Both the position numbers and the translations under genes were made by a program. From Ketobacter sp. (GTDB lineage: Bacteria; Pseudomonadota; Gammaproteobacteria; Pseudomonadales; Ketobacteraceae), in the NCBI RefSeq assembly GCF_003671495.1, contig NZ_RCHN01000013.1:1-64000 (forward strand): a DNA stretch of 64,000 bases, read 5' to 3'. The notes beneath the pieces are model-generated. The model was not told where the DNA came from and did not search any database. It saw only the letters and a program-made list of their open reading frames with translations. Of this stretch, positions 25,329-34,545 are shown in pieces (position 1 is the stretch's first letter; every line of letters starts with the position of its first letter).

Positions 25329-26150
25329 TTACTTGGTGTTAAGCGTATATTCAACGGGGATATTCAACAGCAGCCGGTCACGGCCCATGTCGTCCGGAAT
25401 CGGCGGCACCGGATTGGCCAGGGCCAACATGTCCAACGCCGCCTGATCCAACTGCGGAAACCCTGAGCTGGTTTTGATTTTGGCTGAGGTGATTTCCCCT
25501 GATCGATTAATGGAAAAGGTCAACACCACAACGCCCTGCTGTTTTTCTTTTTTCAGTTCCGGCGGGTAGTCCTTGTGTTGATTCAACCATGCCTTCAACT
25601 CTGCGAAATAGCTCTTGGCGTTGCCTTTGCGCCCGCCGGACCGCTGTTGCTGCTGGGTGCCGGTGGTCTGACGCTTGGCGTCGCGGTTGCTATCCGCCTC
25701 GATGAGGGCGGCGGTTGCCTTTTCATTGCGGGTGGCCGGGGTCGACTCCTCGGGCGCCGTTTCCGGCTCCTTGGGTGTGTCCGCCACCGGTTCCTGAGCG
25801 GTCGCCGGTTCCGGTTCTTTGACCGTTAGGGCTTCCGGGGGTGGTACGTCCGTTTGCACGGTTTCAAGCACCGGCTTGGGCTCTGCCTTGACCGGTTGCG
25901 GTTTGGAAACAGGTGGCGGTTCCGGCAGCGGCTCCGGTTCAATGACGTCCACTGGCGGTTTCGGTTTTCGGGTTTCCAGCTGGTCCTGATAGGAGGACCC
26001 CAACTGGCCCAGCCCCACCTCCAAGCCCTGGTCACCATCCACTGCGGAGGAATACGCCCCCAAATTCTGTGCCCGCGGAAACCCCACCAATAACGAACCA
26101 TGAATACCCAGCGCCAGCAGGAACGCGATGCCCCAATGCCAATACTTCAT
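25329..26150 (-). CDS. tonB: TonB energy transducer of the iron operon
   Basis: A 273-aa protein with an N-terminal membrane anchor (WGIAFLLALGIHGSLLVGF). A long Pro/Glu-rich spacer (about 60-140: EPEPLPEPPPVSKPQPVK...) spans the periplasm, and the C-terminal TonB domain follows (YPPELKKEKQQGVVVLTFSINRSGEI, then LDQAALDMLALANPVPPIP). Unlike the short TonB at 12148, this one is TonB1-like in length. Its stop overlaps an ATG of the receptor frame (TAATG). Confidence 0.93.
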   Translation of the reverse strand: MKYWHWGIAFLLALGIHGSLLVGFPRAQNLGAYSSAVDGDQGLEVGLGQLGSSYQDQLETRKPKPPVDVIEPEPLPEPPPVSKPQPVKAEPKPVLETVQTDVPPPEALTVKEPEPATAQEPVADTPKEPETAPEESTPATRNEKATAALIEADSNRDAKRQTTGTQQQQRSGGRKGNAKSYFAELKAWLNQHKDYPPELKKEKQQGVVVLTFSINRSGEITSAKIKTSSGFPQLDQAALDMLALANPVPPIPDDMGRDRLLLNIPVEYTLNTK

Positions 26151-26163
26151 CGCAGCCGCCCTC

Positions 26164-26646
26164 TCATGGCTGCGCAGGGCCAGGGGCAGAATTCGCCACC
26201 GGCACAGTCAACAGCGTGACCGTTAATGCGCCGGCCGAGCGCACCGCCTGCAGCACCTCATCCATGTCACCGGCCTGCAGGGAACGATCCAGCTTGATGG
26301 CCAGTTTCCTGGTGGGTGCGGGGGTGGCCCGGGTCGACGGATCTGAAGCGACCGCCGGCCGGGATGATCCCGACATCGCCATCAGGTGGGTGGTCAATGC
26401 GTCCAGCGCCACGGCCTCACCGTTGAGTCGCAACTGGCGCTTGGCGTCCACCTCCAACAACCATTGCGGGTTGCGCAGGGTGGGCTCGGCAACGGACTGC
26501 GGCGCCTGAATACGGGTGTTCTGCTGCTGGGTCACCTGGCCGGCAATCAGAAAAAAGATCAGCAGCAAAAAGACAATATTGATCAGCGGAATCAGGCGAT
26601 CATCCAGGCTGGTGGAGCGTCGCGGTGGCAGCAGGGGTGCGCTCAT
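26164..26646 (-). CDS. exbD: ExbD-like subunit, second of two
   Basis: A 160-aa protein with a single membrane helix containing the ExbD aspartate pattern (DDRLIPLINIVFLLLIFFLIAGQV). Here the usual proton-binding Asp of LTPLVDVVF is replaced by Asn (LIPLINIVF), which is a notable change. The periplasmic part ends with a TolR-like VLQAVRSAGALTVTLLTVPV. Its start overlaps the stop of the other exbD. It may be a structural partner that does not itself carry protons. Confidence 0.88.
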   Translation of the reverse strand: MSAPLLPPRRSTSLDDRLIPLINIVFLLLIFFLIAGQVTQQQNTRIQAPQSVAEPTLRNPQWLLEVDAKRQLRLNGEAVALDALTTHLMAMSGSSRPAVASDPSTRATPAPTRKLAIKLDRSLQAGDMDEVLQAVRSAGALTVTLLTVPVANSAPGPAQP

Positions 26647-27071
26647 GGTTGCGAGGCTCCATCGGCATCACCCAGTCGCACTACGCCACCATAGTTGACG
26701 CTGGGCACGCCCAGGCTGCGTATCCGGTCCAGCAATTCGATCACGTCCTGCACCGGTACCGCCGCTTCCGGCAGCACGATCACCGCCTGCTGCGGATCGA
26801 ACCAGTCCTGGTGCTGACTATCCAGCAGACGAAAATCCGCCAGTCGCCGCCCCTGCCCATTCAGGGCGAGGGCACCGTGCTCGCTCAATGTCACCAGCAA
26901 CGGCTCCGATGGCGCCTCGCTGGGACTGGACACCACCGGCTGCAGGCTGAGGGTGCCCCATTGTTGAAAGCTGGAAGTGAGCATGAAGAACATGAGCAAA
27001 ATGAACACGACGTCGATCAATGCCGTCAGGTTGATGGCCCGCCGCCGTGGTCGATACAAGAGATCGGTCAT
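26643..27071 (-). CDS. exbD: ExbD subunit, first of two
   Basis: A 142-aa protein with a canonical ExbD helix (INLTALIDVVFILLMFFMLTSSF) keeping the proton-binding Asp in LIDVVF. The C-terminal periplasmic domain ends LLDRIRSLGVPSVNYGG. It follows exbB by 3 nt and overlaps the second exbD (ATGA). Two different ExbD proteins in one operon suggest a hetero-dimeric ExbD in the motor. Confidence 0.92.
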   Translation of the reverse strand: MTDLLYRPRRRAINLTALIDVVFILLMFFMLTSSFQQWGTLSLQPVVSSPSEAPSEPLLVTLSEHGALALNGQGRRLADFRLLDSQHQDWFDPQQAVIVLPEAAVPVQDVIELLDRIRSLGVPSVNYGGVVRLGDADGASQP

Positions 27072-27074
27072 GGC

Positions 27075-27725
27075 TCAGGCGGCTCGGGAAGAAGCCAGCT
27101 GCGCTGCCACCGGCTGTGACAACTGCTGGGTAATGAGTTGTTCGATGGCGTCCTGCAGGCGGTGGGCCTGGACTTCCGCCCGGCGTTCAAACCAGCTGTG
27201 GGTCATGGACACCGGAATCGCCACTGCCAGCCCGACGGCGGTGGTGAGCAGCGCCACCCAGATGCCACCGGACAGGACCGCAGGGTCCACCTGGGAGCCG
27301 GCGGCTTCCATGGCGCGGAAGGCTTCAATCATCCCCAGCACCGTGCCGAACAGACCCAGCAAGGGCGCAATATTGGCCACCACTTCCAGAATCCGCAGGT
27401 GGCCGGTGAGCTGGCCCAGTGCCTGCTGAGCCCAGCGCCGGGACTCCGCCCGCAGCCGGTCGCTTTCCTCGCGGATGCCCACGGGCAGCCCTGCCATATG
27501 CCGTAACAGGCCCGCCACCGGGTCCCGAGAGCCTTGCAGCTCTGCAGGGAATTGCCCGCGCAGCGCCCCCGTCAGCGCCGACTGGTAAGCCGCCTCTGGC
27601 AGGTTGCGCAAGCGCAGATACTCCCAGCCTTTCACCAGAATCACGGTCAAGGCGATCACCGACAGACCGATCAGGATACTGACCACTGCGCCGCCCTGGC
27701 CCAGTAACACCGCTAAGTCACTCAT
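27075..27725 (-). CDS. exbB: ExbB proton-channel subunit of the iron operon
   Basis: A 216-aa inner-membrane protein with three hydrophobic segments: GGAVVSILIGLSVIALTVILV near the N-terminus, IAPLLGLFGTVLGMIEAFRAME in the middle, and VALLTTAVGLAVAIPVSMTHSWF near the end. It is the first gene of the minus-strand operon exbB-exbD-exbD-tonB-fiu-dehydrogenase-piuC. A Fur-box-like sequence lies 51 nt upstream of its start. Confidence 0.93.
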   Translation of the reverse strand: MSDLAVLLGQGGAVVSILIGLSVIALTVILVKGWEYLRLRNLPEAAYQSALTGALRGQFPAELQGSRDPVAGLLRHMAGLPVGIREESDRLRAESRRWAQQALGQLTGHLRILEVVANIAPLLGLFGTVLGMIEAFRAMEAAGSQVDPAVLSGGIWVALLTTAVGLAVAIPVSMTHSWFERRAEVQAHRLQDAIEQLITQQLSQPVAAQLASSRAA

Positions 27726-27775
27726 ACCGCCCCCATAAGTTCAAAAATTAGCCTAACGGGAGCAATATACTCAAA

Positions 27776-27790
27776 TGATAATTATTAGCA
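27776..27790 (-). promoter_or_regulatory. Fur box before the exbB operon
   Basis: TGATAATTATTAGCA matches the 7-1-7 Fur consensus TGATAAT-N-ATTATCA at 13 of the 14 defined positions. It lies in the AT-rich 99-bp gap between fbpA and exbB, 51 nt before the exbB start, so iron-replete Fur would block the whole TonB/receptor operon. Confidence 0.85.
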
Positions 27791-27824
27791 ATAATATTTT
27801 CATGAAGATTTGCTAATGATGCGG

Positions 27825-28832
27825 TTACGGATACCCCGCCCGATCCATCAACATGATGGCTTCCTGCTGCCGCTGACCGGCAATAGACAGGTTGAGCTTG
27901 TCTGCCTTGAACTCACCCCAGGCTTTCACCACCGGATCCCAGCGGGTGGCCGAGTTCACCGGGTACTCCATATTGATGCCTGCAAACGCTTCCTGGGCGG
28001 AACGCTTGGCCAGCCATTCCAGCAGGGCCTGGGCGGCTTTCGGGCTCTTGGCGTGGGTGGTGATGCCCGCCCCGGACAGGTTCACATGGACGCCGGTAGT
28101 GGACTGATTGGCCCAGAACAAGGCCACCGGCAGGGTCGGGTTCTGCTGCTGCAGACGGCCCAGGTAATAGGTATTGACGATGCCCACGTCACACTGACCG
28201 GCGGCAATAGCCTCGATCAGCGCCGTGTCATTGGCAAACACCGGTGCCGCCAGGTTAGCCACCCACCCCTTCAGCATTTGTTCGGTTTTATCCGCCCCGT
28301 TGTGCTCCAGCAGCATGGCCACCAGTGATTGGTTATAGACTTTTTTCGAGGTGCGCAGACACAACCGCCCTTTCCAGCGGGGCTCAGCCAGTGCTTCGTA
28401 GGTGCTGAGTTCAGCGGGTTTGACCCGCTCGGTGGAATACACCATGGTCCGCGCCCGCAACGACAGGCCGAACCAGCGGTTATCCTCATCCTGATATTGG
28501 TCCGGCACCACCGCTTCCAACACCCGGGATTTGACCGGCCGCAGCAAACCTTTGTCGGCCGCCTGCCACAGATTGCCGGCATCCACTGTGATCAGCATAT
28601 CGGCGGGGGTGCGCGCGCCCTCCGATTGCAGCCGGGCAATCAACGGGCCGGCCTCACCGGTGAGGTACACCACCTTGACCCCGGTCTGCTCGGTGTACAA
28701 ATCAAAAATGGGCTTGATCAGGCTTTCACCGCGGGTGGAGTACACCACCACTTCCGGGCCGGCCAGCAAGGGAGAGGAAAAGGAGGCCATGAATCCCAAC
28801 AAAGCAATCCATCGCGCCAGAAAACGAACCAT
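27825..28832 (-). CDS. fbpA: Ferric-iron ABC transporter substrate-binding protein (FbpA-like)
   Basis: A 335-aa periplasmic protein. Signal peptide (cleavage near LLAGPE), then the FbpA/FutA start [27 protein letters not shown], the middle motif [14 protein letters not shown], and the adjacent iron-ligand tyrosines Tyr222-Tyr223 in GIVNTYYLG. No permease or ATPase gene is adjacent, so partners must be elsewhere. It has its own Fur box immediately upstream and is separated from exbB by a second one. Confidence 0.93.
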   Translation of the reverse strand: MVRFLARWIALLGFMASFSSPLLAGPEVVVYSTRGESLIKPIFDLYTEQTGVKVVYLTGEAGPLIARLQSEGARTPADMLITVDAGNLWQAADKGLLRPVKSRVLEAVVPDQYQDEDNRWFGLSLRARTMVYSTERVKPAELSTYEALAEPRWKGRLCLRTSKKVYNQSLVAMLLEHNGADKTEQMLKGWVANLAAPVFANDTALIEAIAAGQCDVGIVNTYYLGRLQQQNPTLPVALFWANQSTTGVHVNLSGAGITTHAKSPKAAQALLEWLAKRSAQEAFAGINMEYPVNSATRWDPVVKAWGEFKADKLNLSIAGQRQQEAIMLMDRAGYP

Positions 28833-28862
28833 AGTACGAGCTCCACCAGATAGTTTTGCTAA

Positions 28863-28877
28863 TACTAATCATTATCA
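28863..28877 (-). promoter_or_regulatory. Fur box before fbpA
   Basis: On the minus strand this reads TGATAATGATTAGTA, matching TGATAAT-N-ATTATCA at 12 of 14 defined positions, 30 nt upstream of the fbpA start. The extended AT-rich GATAAT-type hexamers around it support Fur control. Confidence 0.8.
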
Positions 28878-28923
28878 TTTTTAATGTGAACAAAAAAGAA
28901 TCGAACCACTCCTGAAACCGGTA

Positions 28924-29355
28924 TCAGCCGCTGATGAACTGGTTCACCAACTGTTGAATCTGAGTCGCCGACAGCGCCCCGGCCTGATCAAAGCGGAGCT
29001 CACCCTTCTGGAACAGTTTGAAATTGGGAATGCTGCGAATGCCAAAACGGGCGGCCAACTGGGGCTCAGTCTCCGTGTTCACTTTCAGCAGCACGGCTTT
29101 ACCCGCCAGTAGCTGGGCAGCCTTGGCAAACTCCGGCGCCGTCATTTTGCAGGGGCCACACCATTCCGCCCAGAAGTCCACCAACACCGGAACCGGTGTG
29201 TGGGAGATGATATCGTCAAAGCTGGCGGCATCCACCTCAATGGGCGTGGACTGGGGCGGCAGGGGTTGCTTACATTGCCCACACTTCCCCGTGGCCGCCA
29301 GGTAACGGGCCGGAATGCGGTTGTTGGTGTGGCAATGACTACAGGTTCGGATCAT
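28924..29355 (-). CDS. trxC: Thioredoxin 2
   Basis: A 143-aa protein. It has the TrxC-specific N-terminal zinc finger (Cys5-x-x-Cys8 and Cys25-x-x-Cys28) followed by a thioredoxin fold with active site WCGPC (Cys66, Cys69), the cis-Pro loop RSIPNF and the C-terminal helix. It reduces protein disulfides in the cytoplasm and is typically oxidative-stress induced. It is divergent from the receptor at 29465; the Fur box lies after its stop and belongs to fbpA. Confidence 0.95.
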   Translation of the reverse strand: MIRTCSHCHTNNRIPARYLAATGKCGQCKQPLPPQSTPIEVDAASFDDIISHTPVPVLVDFWAEWCGPCKMTAPEFAKAAQLLAGKAVLLKVNTETEPQLAARFGIRSIPNFKLFQKGELRFDQAGALSATQIQQLVNQFISG

Positions 29356-29464
29356 GACTCAGACTCGGTTGCACTGGACTCGTTACGACTTCAATTCGGT
29401 TTATATGGGGCCCGTCATCCGGTTTTTAAAGCCCGCTGCCCATTAACACCAAACCGCAGAACCC

Positions 29465-31690
29465 TTGACAAGCCCGGCTCATCCAACAACCCTTACGGGA
29501 GCCCTTAGCGGTTCAAGCACATGGATAGCAGCACAACCACAACACGGACTTATTTTGACACAGCGGATCAGATTAACCCTGCTGGTGGCCTGCCTGAGTG
29601 CAGCCAACCCGTGCCACGCAGCACAACCGGGCAGCGGCCGTGACCTCTTTGCCCTGCCCCTGGAGGACCTGCTGAGCGTCCGGATTTCCGGTGTCGGCAG
29701 CCTCACCGAGACCCAGTGGCGGCACAAACCCGCCAGTGTCACCCGTATTACCCGCCAGGATATCGAACGTTCCGGTGCCCGCAGCCTGGATGAACTGCTG
29801 GAAACCTATGTGCCCGGCTTTCAGGTCTGGTTGAAAACCAACGGCAACCCCATGGGATTACGGGGCATCATCAGCGACCGCAATACCAAGATGCTGCTGC
29901 TGGTCAACGGCCGCCTGATGAATGAGCACACCTCCCTGGGCATCATCAGCGAGCGCTATCTTTCCCTGCTGGGGGACATCCAGTCCATCGACGTCACCCG
30001 GGGTCCGGGTTCCAGCGTGTACGGTCCCGGTGCCATCGCCGGTGTCATCAACATCAAAACTCTGAACGGTGACGGTTTCGAAGGCCAGGATATTCGTGTG
30101 CGTGCCGGCGGGGCGGAAGAGTTTTACAGTGTCGAGCTCAGATCCGGCACGCACTTTGAGTCCGGCGGCTCCCTGTTTGCCTATTATGGCATCGACCAGT
30201 ACAAAGGGGCCGATCACGACGATGCCGAAATGCAATTCAGCCTGGACTTCACCAACGCCATCAACGGGCAGAGCGTGCCGGCTCATCAACCGGTGCCCTT
30301 CGGCGTTACCCCCTATAACGGTGCCCACCGAGACCTTCCGCGCCATAAGCTGCACCTGGAATACCAACAGGATGCGCTCACCGCCTGGGCCCGTTACACC
30401 CGGGGCGGCATAGCACGGGATCTGTCGCTGAGTTCCTATACCAACGTCGACCCCGCCGAACTGCTGGACGAAAGTTTTGGTTACCAGCAGGGCACCCTTA
30501 CCCTGGCTTACCAACCGCAGGTAAGCCCGGATCTGCGACTGGATGCCCGCCTCAGTGCCGACGTGCTGGACATCGAATACGGCGACCGCAATTACCGCGA
30601 GGATGAATGGATGGGCCGCCTGCTGGCCCACTGGCAAGCGGCTGCGTCACACCAGCTTTCCGGCGGCGTGGAATACAGCGTGGAAACCTTCGGCAAGAAA
30701 AGTCTGGGCTATCCGCATAGCGATCCTTTCATCAGCAATTCCCTCACCGCTCTGGACAGCGGAACATGGCGCACCGACATGCTGAGCCTGTTGCTGGACT
30801 ATCAATGGCACCTGAACAACCTGTGGACCCTGTTCGCCGGCGGGCGTTCGGATCGCCACGCCTACACCGACTGGATGCATTCCCCGCGTCTGGGCCTGGT
30901 GTATGAACCCGATCCGGACAACCAGTACAAACTGTTGTTGAACCGTTCCGTGCGCCGGGCGGACGATGACAACCTGCGGGAATACTACCTGAGCACCGGG
31001 CGCCGGGATGGCCGCACCGAAACCATGAACGCCCTGGAGCTGGCCTGGGAACACCAGTGGGCCGGTCGCCACCGTTCCCTGGCCAGTCTGTTCTTCAACG
31101 ATTACGACCTGGTGGGGTGGGATTCCAGCGTCATGCAGATCAATCGCATCGGCACTTTGAAAACCCTGGGTCTGGAGCTGGAATTACACTGGCAGTGGCA
31201 ACAACAAAGCCTGGCGCTGATGTACAGTTACGTGGCGGAGCAGGATTTCAAACTGGACCAGGCCAACAGTGGGCAGTTCATCAGCGCCTCGGTCTACGGC
31301 TACGGCGACGACCTGGCCAACTGGGCCAACCACAGTTTGAAACTGACCTATACACGACGTCTGACCAGCGCCTGGGAAGGTTTCACCTCCCTGCGCTATC
31401 TCACCGGTCTGGACGGTTCGGAAGCCATGGCGGATTACAATCGCATTGAAAACAACAACAGCGTCTCCAGCCTGCCGCGCACGGACGGCAGCGGCAAAGC
31501 CTATGCAGATCGCGCCTTCTGGACCCTGGGGCTGCGCTACAACCGGGACGACCTCACACTGAGCCTGCATGGCTACAACCTGCTGGGCCTGTTCGACTCG
31601 GACTGGAACCGCCGCAACGCCTTTGGCCGCAGCGATCAGTACCGGCTGGAGGCACCCGCCTTCGCCGTCAGCGCCGGCTATCGTTTTTAG
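29465..31690 (+). CDS. TonB-dependent receptor, colicin-I-receptor-like
   Basis: Up to 741 aa; both in-frame starts are TTG (29465 or 29555) and the second gives a compact signal peptide (MTQRIRLTLLVACLSAANPCHA). Plug domain features: LEDLLSVRISGVGSLTETQWRHKPASVTRITRQDIERSGARSLDELLETYVPG-type sequence, LLLVNGRLMNE and RGPGSSVYGPGAIAGVINI. This resembles CirA/vitamin-B12-receptor-like proteins rather than Fiu. The barrel ends FAVSAGYRF. No strong Shine-Dalgarno and no Fur box were seen upstream, so regulation and substrate are open. Confidence 0.88.
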   Translation: MTSPAHPTTLTGALSGSSTWIAAQPQHGLILTQRIRLTLLVACLSAANPCHAAQPGSGRDLFALPLEDLLSVRISGVGSLTETQWRHKPASVTRITRQDIERSGARSLDELLETYVPGFQVWLKTNGNPMGLRGIISDRNTKMLLLVNGRLMNEHTSLGIISERYLSLLGDIQSIDVTRGPGSSVYGPGAIAGVINIKTLNGDGFEGQDIRVRAGGAEEFYSVELRSGTHFESGGSLFAYYGIDQYKGADHDDAEMQFSLDFTNAINGQSVPAHQPVPFGVTPYNGAHRDLPRHKLHLEYQQDALTAWARYTRGGIARDLSLSSYTNVDPAELLDESFGYQQGTLTLAYQPQVSPDLRLDARLSADVLDIEYGDRNYREDEWMGRLLAHWQAAASHQLSGGVEYSVETFGKKSLGYPHSDPFISNSLTALDSGTWRTDMLSLLLDYQWHLNNLWTLFAGGRSDRHAYTDWMHSPRLGLVYEPDPDNQYKLLLNRSVRRADDDNLREYYLSTGRRDGRTETMNALELAWEHQWAGRHRSLASLFFNDYDLVGWDSSVMQINRIGTLKTLGLELELHWQWQQQSLALMYSYVAEQDFKLDQANSGQFISASVYGYGDDLANWANHSLKLTYTRRLTSAWEGFTSLRYLTGLDGSEAMADYNRIENNNSVSSLPRTDGSGKAYADRAFWTLGLRYNRDDLTLSLHGYNLLGLFDSDWNRRNAFGRSDQYRLEAPAFAVSAGYRF

Positions 31691-31702
31691 CGATTGCCCC
31701 GC

Positions 31703-32344
31703 TTAACGATCACCCATCACTGCATTGATGTAGGGTTCCGCCTCCTGTTTCAGGCGCAGAAAACAGGGCCGTTGGGAGACTTCTTCCCAGTAGCGGTAGA
31801 TGTTGTCAAAGCCGCCGAAGGGCGCAAAGGAGTTCGCGTAGAACAGCACCGGCATGGCAGCGCAATCCGCCATGGTAAAGGTATCCCCCGCCAGATAGCC
31901 GGTCTTGCCGAGCTGGTCATCCATAAAACGGTACATGATGCCGATGCGCTCACTGCTTTTGCTGATCAGCCCCTGATCCCGCTCCGCCTCCGGTTTCCAG
32001 CTTTCAAAAATCAGGCTCACCACAGGATCATTCAGGTACAGGTCGCACATACGATCCATGAAACGGGTGCGCCGACCCAGTTCGGTATCGCGGGGAATCA
32101 ACACCGGACCCTGCTCAAACGCAGCATCAATGTATTCCAGAATAATGGTGGATTCGGGGATCATGCGGCCATCGTCACGAATCAGTAACGGCACTTTGCC
32201 GAACGGATACAGCTTGCGATATTCCTCCCGGTCCTGCTCATCGGTGAGGTCTACAAGATGCGCGGTGAAGGCCACGTCTTTCTCGTACAGGCCCAGCAGA
32301 ACCTTTTGGGAATAGGTGGATAGATAGGAAAAGTACAGATCCAT
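31703..32344 (-). CDS. Glutathione S-transferase family protein
   Basis: A 213-aa protein; the ATG at 32344 is preferred because GAGGAG lies about 8 nt before it. The N-terminal thioredoxin-like domain (1-77) includes YFSYLSTYSQKVLLGLYEK, the cis-Pro motif GKVPLLI and the glutathione-binding PESTIILEYID (Glu-Ser pair). The all-helical C-terminal domain (about 85-210) has the GST N-capping motif FTMADCAAMP. Class and substrate are not evident. It converges on the receptor gene with a 12-nt gap. Confidence 0.92.
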   Translation of the reverse strand: MDLYFSYLSTYSQKVLLGLYEKDVAFTAHLVDLTDEQDREEYRKLYPFGKVPLLIRDDGRMIPESTIILEYIDAAFEQGPVLIPRDTELGRRTRFMDRMCDLYLNDPVVSLIFESWKPEAERDQGLISKSSERIGIMYRFMDDQLGKTGYLAGDTFTMADCAAMPVLFYANSFAPFGGFDNIYRYWEEVSQRPCFLRLKQEAEPYINAVMGDR

Positions 32345-32453
32345 GGAGCGGCTCCTCTTGGTCAATGGGGCAAGTGTTGTTGTTATCCTGCGCTGCCTTA
32401 ACTGTATAGAGTAGCCGCATCTGGGGCATTAGCCCAATGGCCATTGCAATTGC

Positions 32454-33275
32454 CTAGGCTTTGAGCAAGCGCTCCCAGTCCACCGCGGGATCACCCAGGG
32501 CATAGAATTCCGGATTCAGCACACTCTCTTCACGATTGTAGGTCAGTGGCGCAAAATCGGTGTTCAGCACCCGGCCGCCCGCTTCCATCAGCACCGCCTG
32601 GGCCGCTGCCGTATCCCACTCACTGGTGGGTGCCAGGCGGGGATACAGGTCTGCCTTGCCTTCGGCGATCAAACAGAACTTGAGAGAACTGCCCATGCTG
32701 GTCATCTCAGAGCTATAGCCTTCCTGCTCCATCGCTGCCAACAGCGCGTTGAGTTTTTCAGCGCCATGACGACGGCTGCCCACCACCACCAACTCCCGGT
32801 TGGCCACCGTGCGCACGGCAATCTTCTGCCACTGGCCATGCTCCACCTTGAAGGCACCTACGCCCTGGCCGCCCACATAGGCCTGGTCTTTCATGGGTAC
32901 CGTGACCACCCCCAGCACCGGTTCATGGTGCTCGATCAGGGCAATGTTGACGGTGAACTCACCGGTGCGGTTAATGAATTCCTTGGTGCCGTCCAGCGGG
33001 TCCACCAGCCAGTAGCGGCTCCACTGCTGGCGCTGGGCGTAGGGGATCTGATCGGATTCCTCCGAAAACACCGGAATTTCCGGCGTCAGGCGATTCAGCT
33101 CTGCCACGATCACGTGGTGGGCGGCGTGGTCCGCTTCCGTCACCGGGCTGTCATCGGCTTTGCGGATCACCTCCACGGCTTCCTTGCGGTCATACACAAC
33201 CTTGATGGCGTCCCCCGCCTGCTCGGCAATGGCCAGCACATTCTCGATCAATTCTTTGGTTACCAGATCACTCAT
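32454..33275 (-). CDS. cysQ: 3'(2'),5'-bisphosphate nucleotidase CysQ
   Basis: A 273-aa protein of the inositol-monophosphatase superfamily, dephosphorylating PAP to AMP in sulfur metabolism. Metal-binding motifs are present: DSPVTEADHAAH, EESD, WLVDPLDGTKEFINR and SEWDTAAAQAVL. It follows nudE by 3 nt on the same strand; nudE and cysQ are common neighbours in gammaproteobacteria. Confidence 0.95.
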   Translation of the reverse strand: MSDLVTKELIENVLAIAEQAGDAIKVVYDRKEAVEVIRKADDSPVTEADHAAHHVIVAELNRLTPEIPVFSEESDQIPYAQRQQWSRYWLVDPLDGTKEFINRTGEFTVNIALIEHHEPVLGVVTVPMKDQAYVGGQGVGAFKVEHGQWQKIAVRTVANRELVVVGSRRHGAEKLNALLAAMEQEGYSSEMTSMGSSLKFCLIAEGKADLYPRLAPTSEWDTAAAQAVLMEAGGRVLNTDFAPLTYNREESVLNPEFYALGDPAVDWERLLKA

Positions 33276-33278
33276 TAC

Positions 33279-33827
33279 TTACTTCCTGTTTCTCATGATG
33301 TCGCGGACCATGTATAACGCCGCCAGGGATCGCGCTTCGGTAAAATCGTCCATCAACAGCAGACTGTCGATGTCTTCCAGGGGGTGCTCCACCCGCTCCA
33401 GGGGTTCCGGCTCATCGCCGGACAGGGTTTTCTCGTACAGGTCTTCCGCCAAAACCACATGGATCATATGCCCCATATAGCCGGGCGACATGGAGAGCGC
33501 CTTCAACTCGGTAAAGGCCCGGGCACCATAGCCCGCCTCCTCCATCAGCTCCCGGTTGGCGGCCTCGAACACCGTCTCGTGCCCATCCATGGCGCCTTTG
33601 GGCAGAGCCAGTTGGTAGTTATGGGTGCCGCAGGCGTATTCCCGCACCAACAGCACGTTGCCGTTGTCTTTCACCGCCACCACCAGCACGGCGGGAATCC
33701 GGGGCGTGCGCAGGCGTTCGTAGACCCGTTCCTCCCCGTTACTGAACCGCAGCTGCAATCGCTCAATGCCGAACAGGCGACTTTCCGCCACTAATTGATG
33801 GTCGAGTATGGTAGGCTTTTGCGGCAT
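33279..33827 (-). CDS. nudE: ADP compounds hydrolase NudE
   Basis: A 182-aa Nudix hydrolase that cleaves ADP-ribose, diadenosine polyphosphates and NADH in E. coli. The Nudix box is complete: GAMDGHETVFEAANRELMEEAGYG. The flanking YQLALPKGAMDG and MSPGYMGHM segments are typical for NudE. It is divergent from yrfG with 55 nt between; that gap holds a direct repeat of GGCTCAACT (33834 and 33856). Confidence 0.95.
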   Translation of the reverse strand: MPQKPTILDHQLVAESRLFGIERLQLRFSNGEERVYERLRTPRIPAVLVVAVKDNGNVLLVREYACGTHNYQLALPKGAMDGHETVFEAANRELMEEAGYGARAFTELKALSMSPGYMGHMIHVVLAEDLYEKTLSGDEPEPLERVEHPLEDIDSLLLMDDFTEARSLAALYMVRDIMRNRK

Positions 33828-33882
33828 GATTATGGCTCAACTTTAGCTAAACTTTGGCTCAACTACGGGAGTATTCGCATTC

Positions 33883-34545
33883 ATGATTTGCTGGGATCAC
33901 ATCGATACCGTGCTGCTGGACATGGATGGAACCCTGCTGGATCTGTATTTCGACAATTACTTCTGGATGGAGTTTTTACCCCTGCGCTTTGCCGAGGCGA
34001 ACCATATTAGCCTTGATGACGCCAAAACCCAACTCTTCACCCGCTTCGGCGAACATCGTGGCACCCTCAACTGGTATTGCCTGGATTTCTGGAGCCGGGA
34101 AACCGGGCTGGACATCGTCGCTATGAAAGAAGAGGTCAAGGACCGCATCGGTCTGCGTCCCAATGCCATCACCTTTCTGGAGAAGGTCAAGGCATCCGGT
34201 CGCAAAGCGGTGCTGGTGACCAACGCTCACCGCGGCAGCCTGGACCTGAAAATGCGCGAAATCCCCCTGCATCCCCACTTCGATGGCATCTTCAGTTCCC
34301 ATGATTTCGGCCTGCCCAAGGAGGACCCGCAATTGTGGAGCCGCCTGCAGGAAGTGATGCACTACGAACCAGCCCGCACCCTGCTCATCGATGACAGCCT
34401 GGCAGTCCTGCGCTCCGCCCGGCGCGCCGGCATTGCCCATACCCTCGGGGTGCTCCAGCCGGACAGCCGCCAACAGGCCATGGACACCGAGGAGTTCATC
34501 GGCCTGGACTGCTTCAGCCAGATATACCCCCCGATCGCAGAGTAA
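33883..34545 (+). CDS. yrfG: GMP/IMP nucleotidase YrfG
   Basis: A 220-aa HAD-superfamily phosphatase. Motif I is LLDMDGTLLDLYFDNYFW, motif II VLVTNAHR, motif III Lys in LPKEDPQLW, and motif IV LIDDSLAVL. The order nudE, yrfG, hslR, hslO, pckA matches the E. coli neighbourhood (which also contains igaA and yhgE), supporting orthology. Confidence 0.93.
   Translation: MICWDHIDTVLLDMDGTLLDLYFDNYFWMEFLPLRFAEANHISLDDAKTQLFTRFGEHRGTLNWYCLDFWSRETGLDIVAMKEEVKDRIGLRPNAITFLEKVKASGRKAVLVTNAHRGSLDLKMREIPLHPHFDGIFSSHDFGLPKEDPQLWSRLQEVMHYEPARTLLIDDSLAVLRSARRAGIAHTLGVLQPDSRQQAMDTEEFIGLDCFSQIYPPIAE

Noticed and set aside
33834-33864. Direct repeat GGCTCAACT in the nudE/yrfG gap
   Set aside because: Only nine bases and one pair; too short to claim as an operator.
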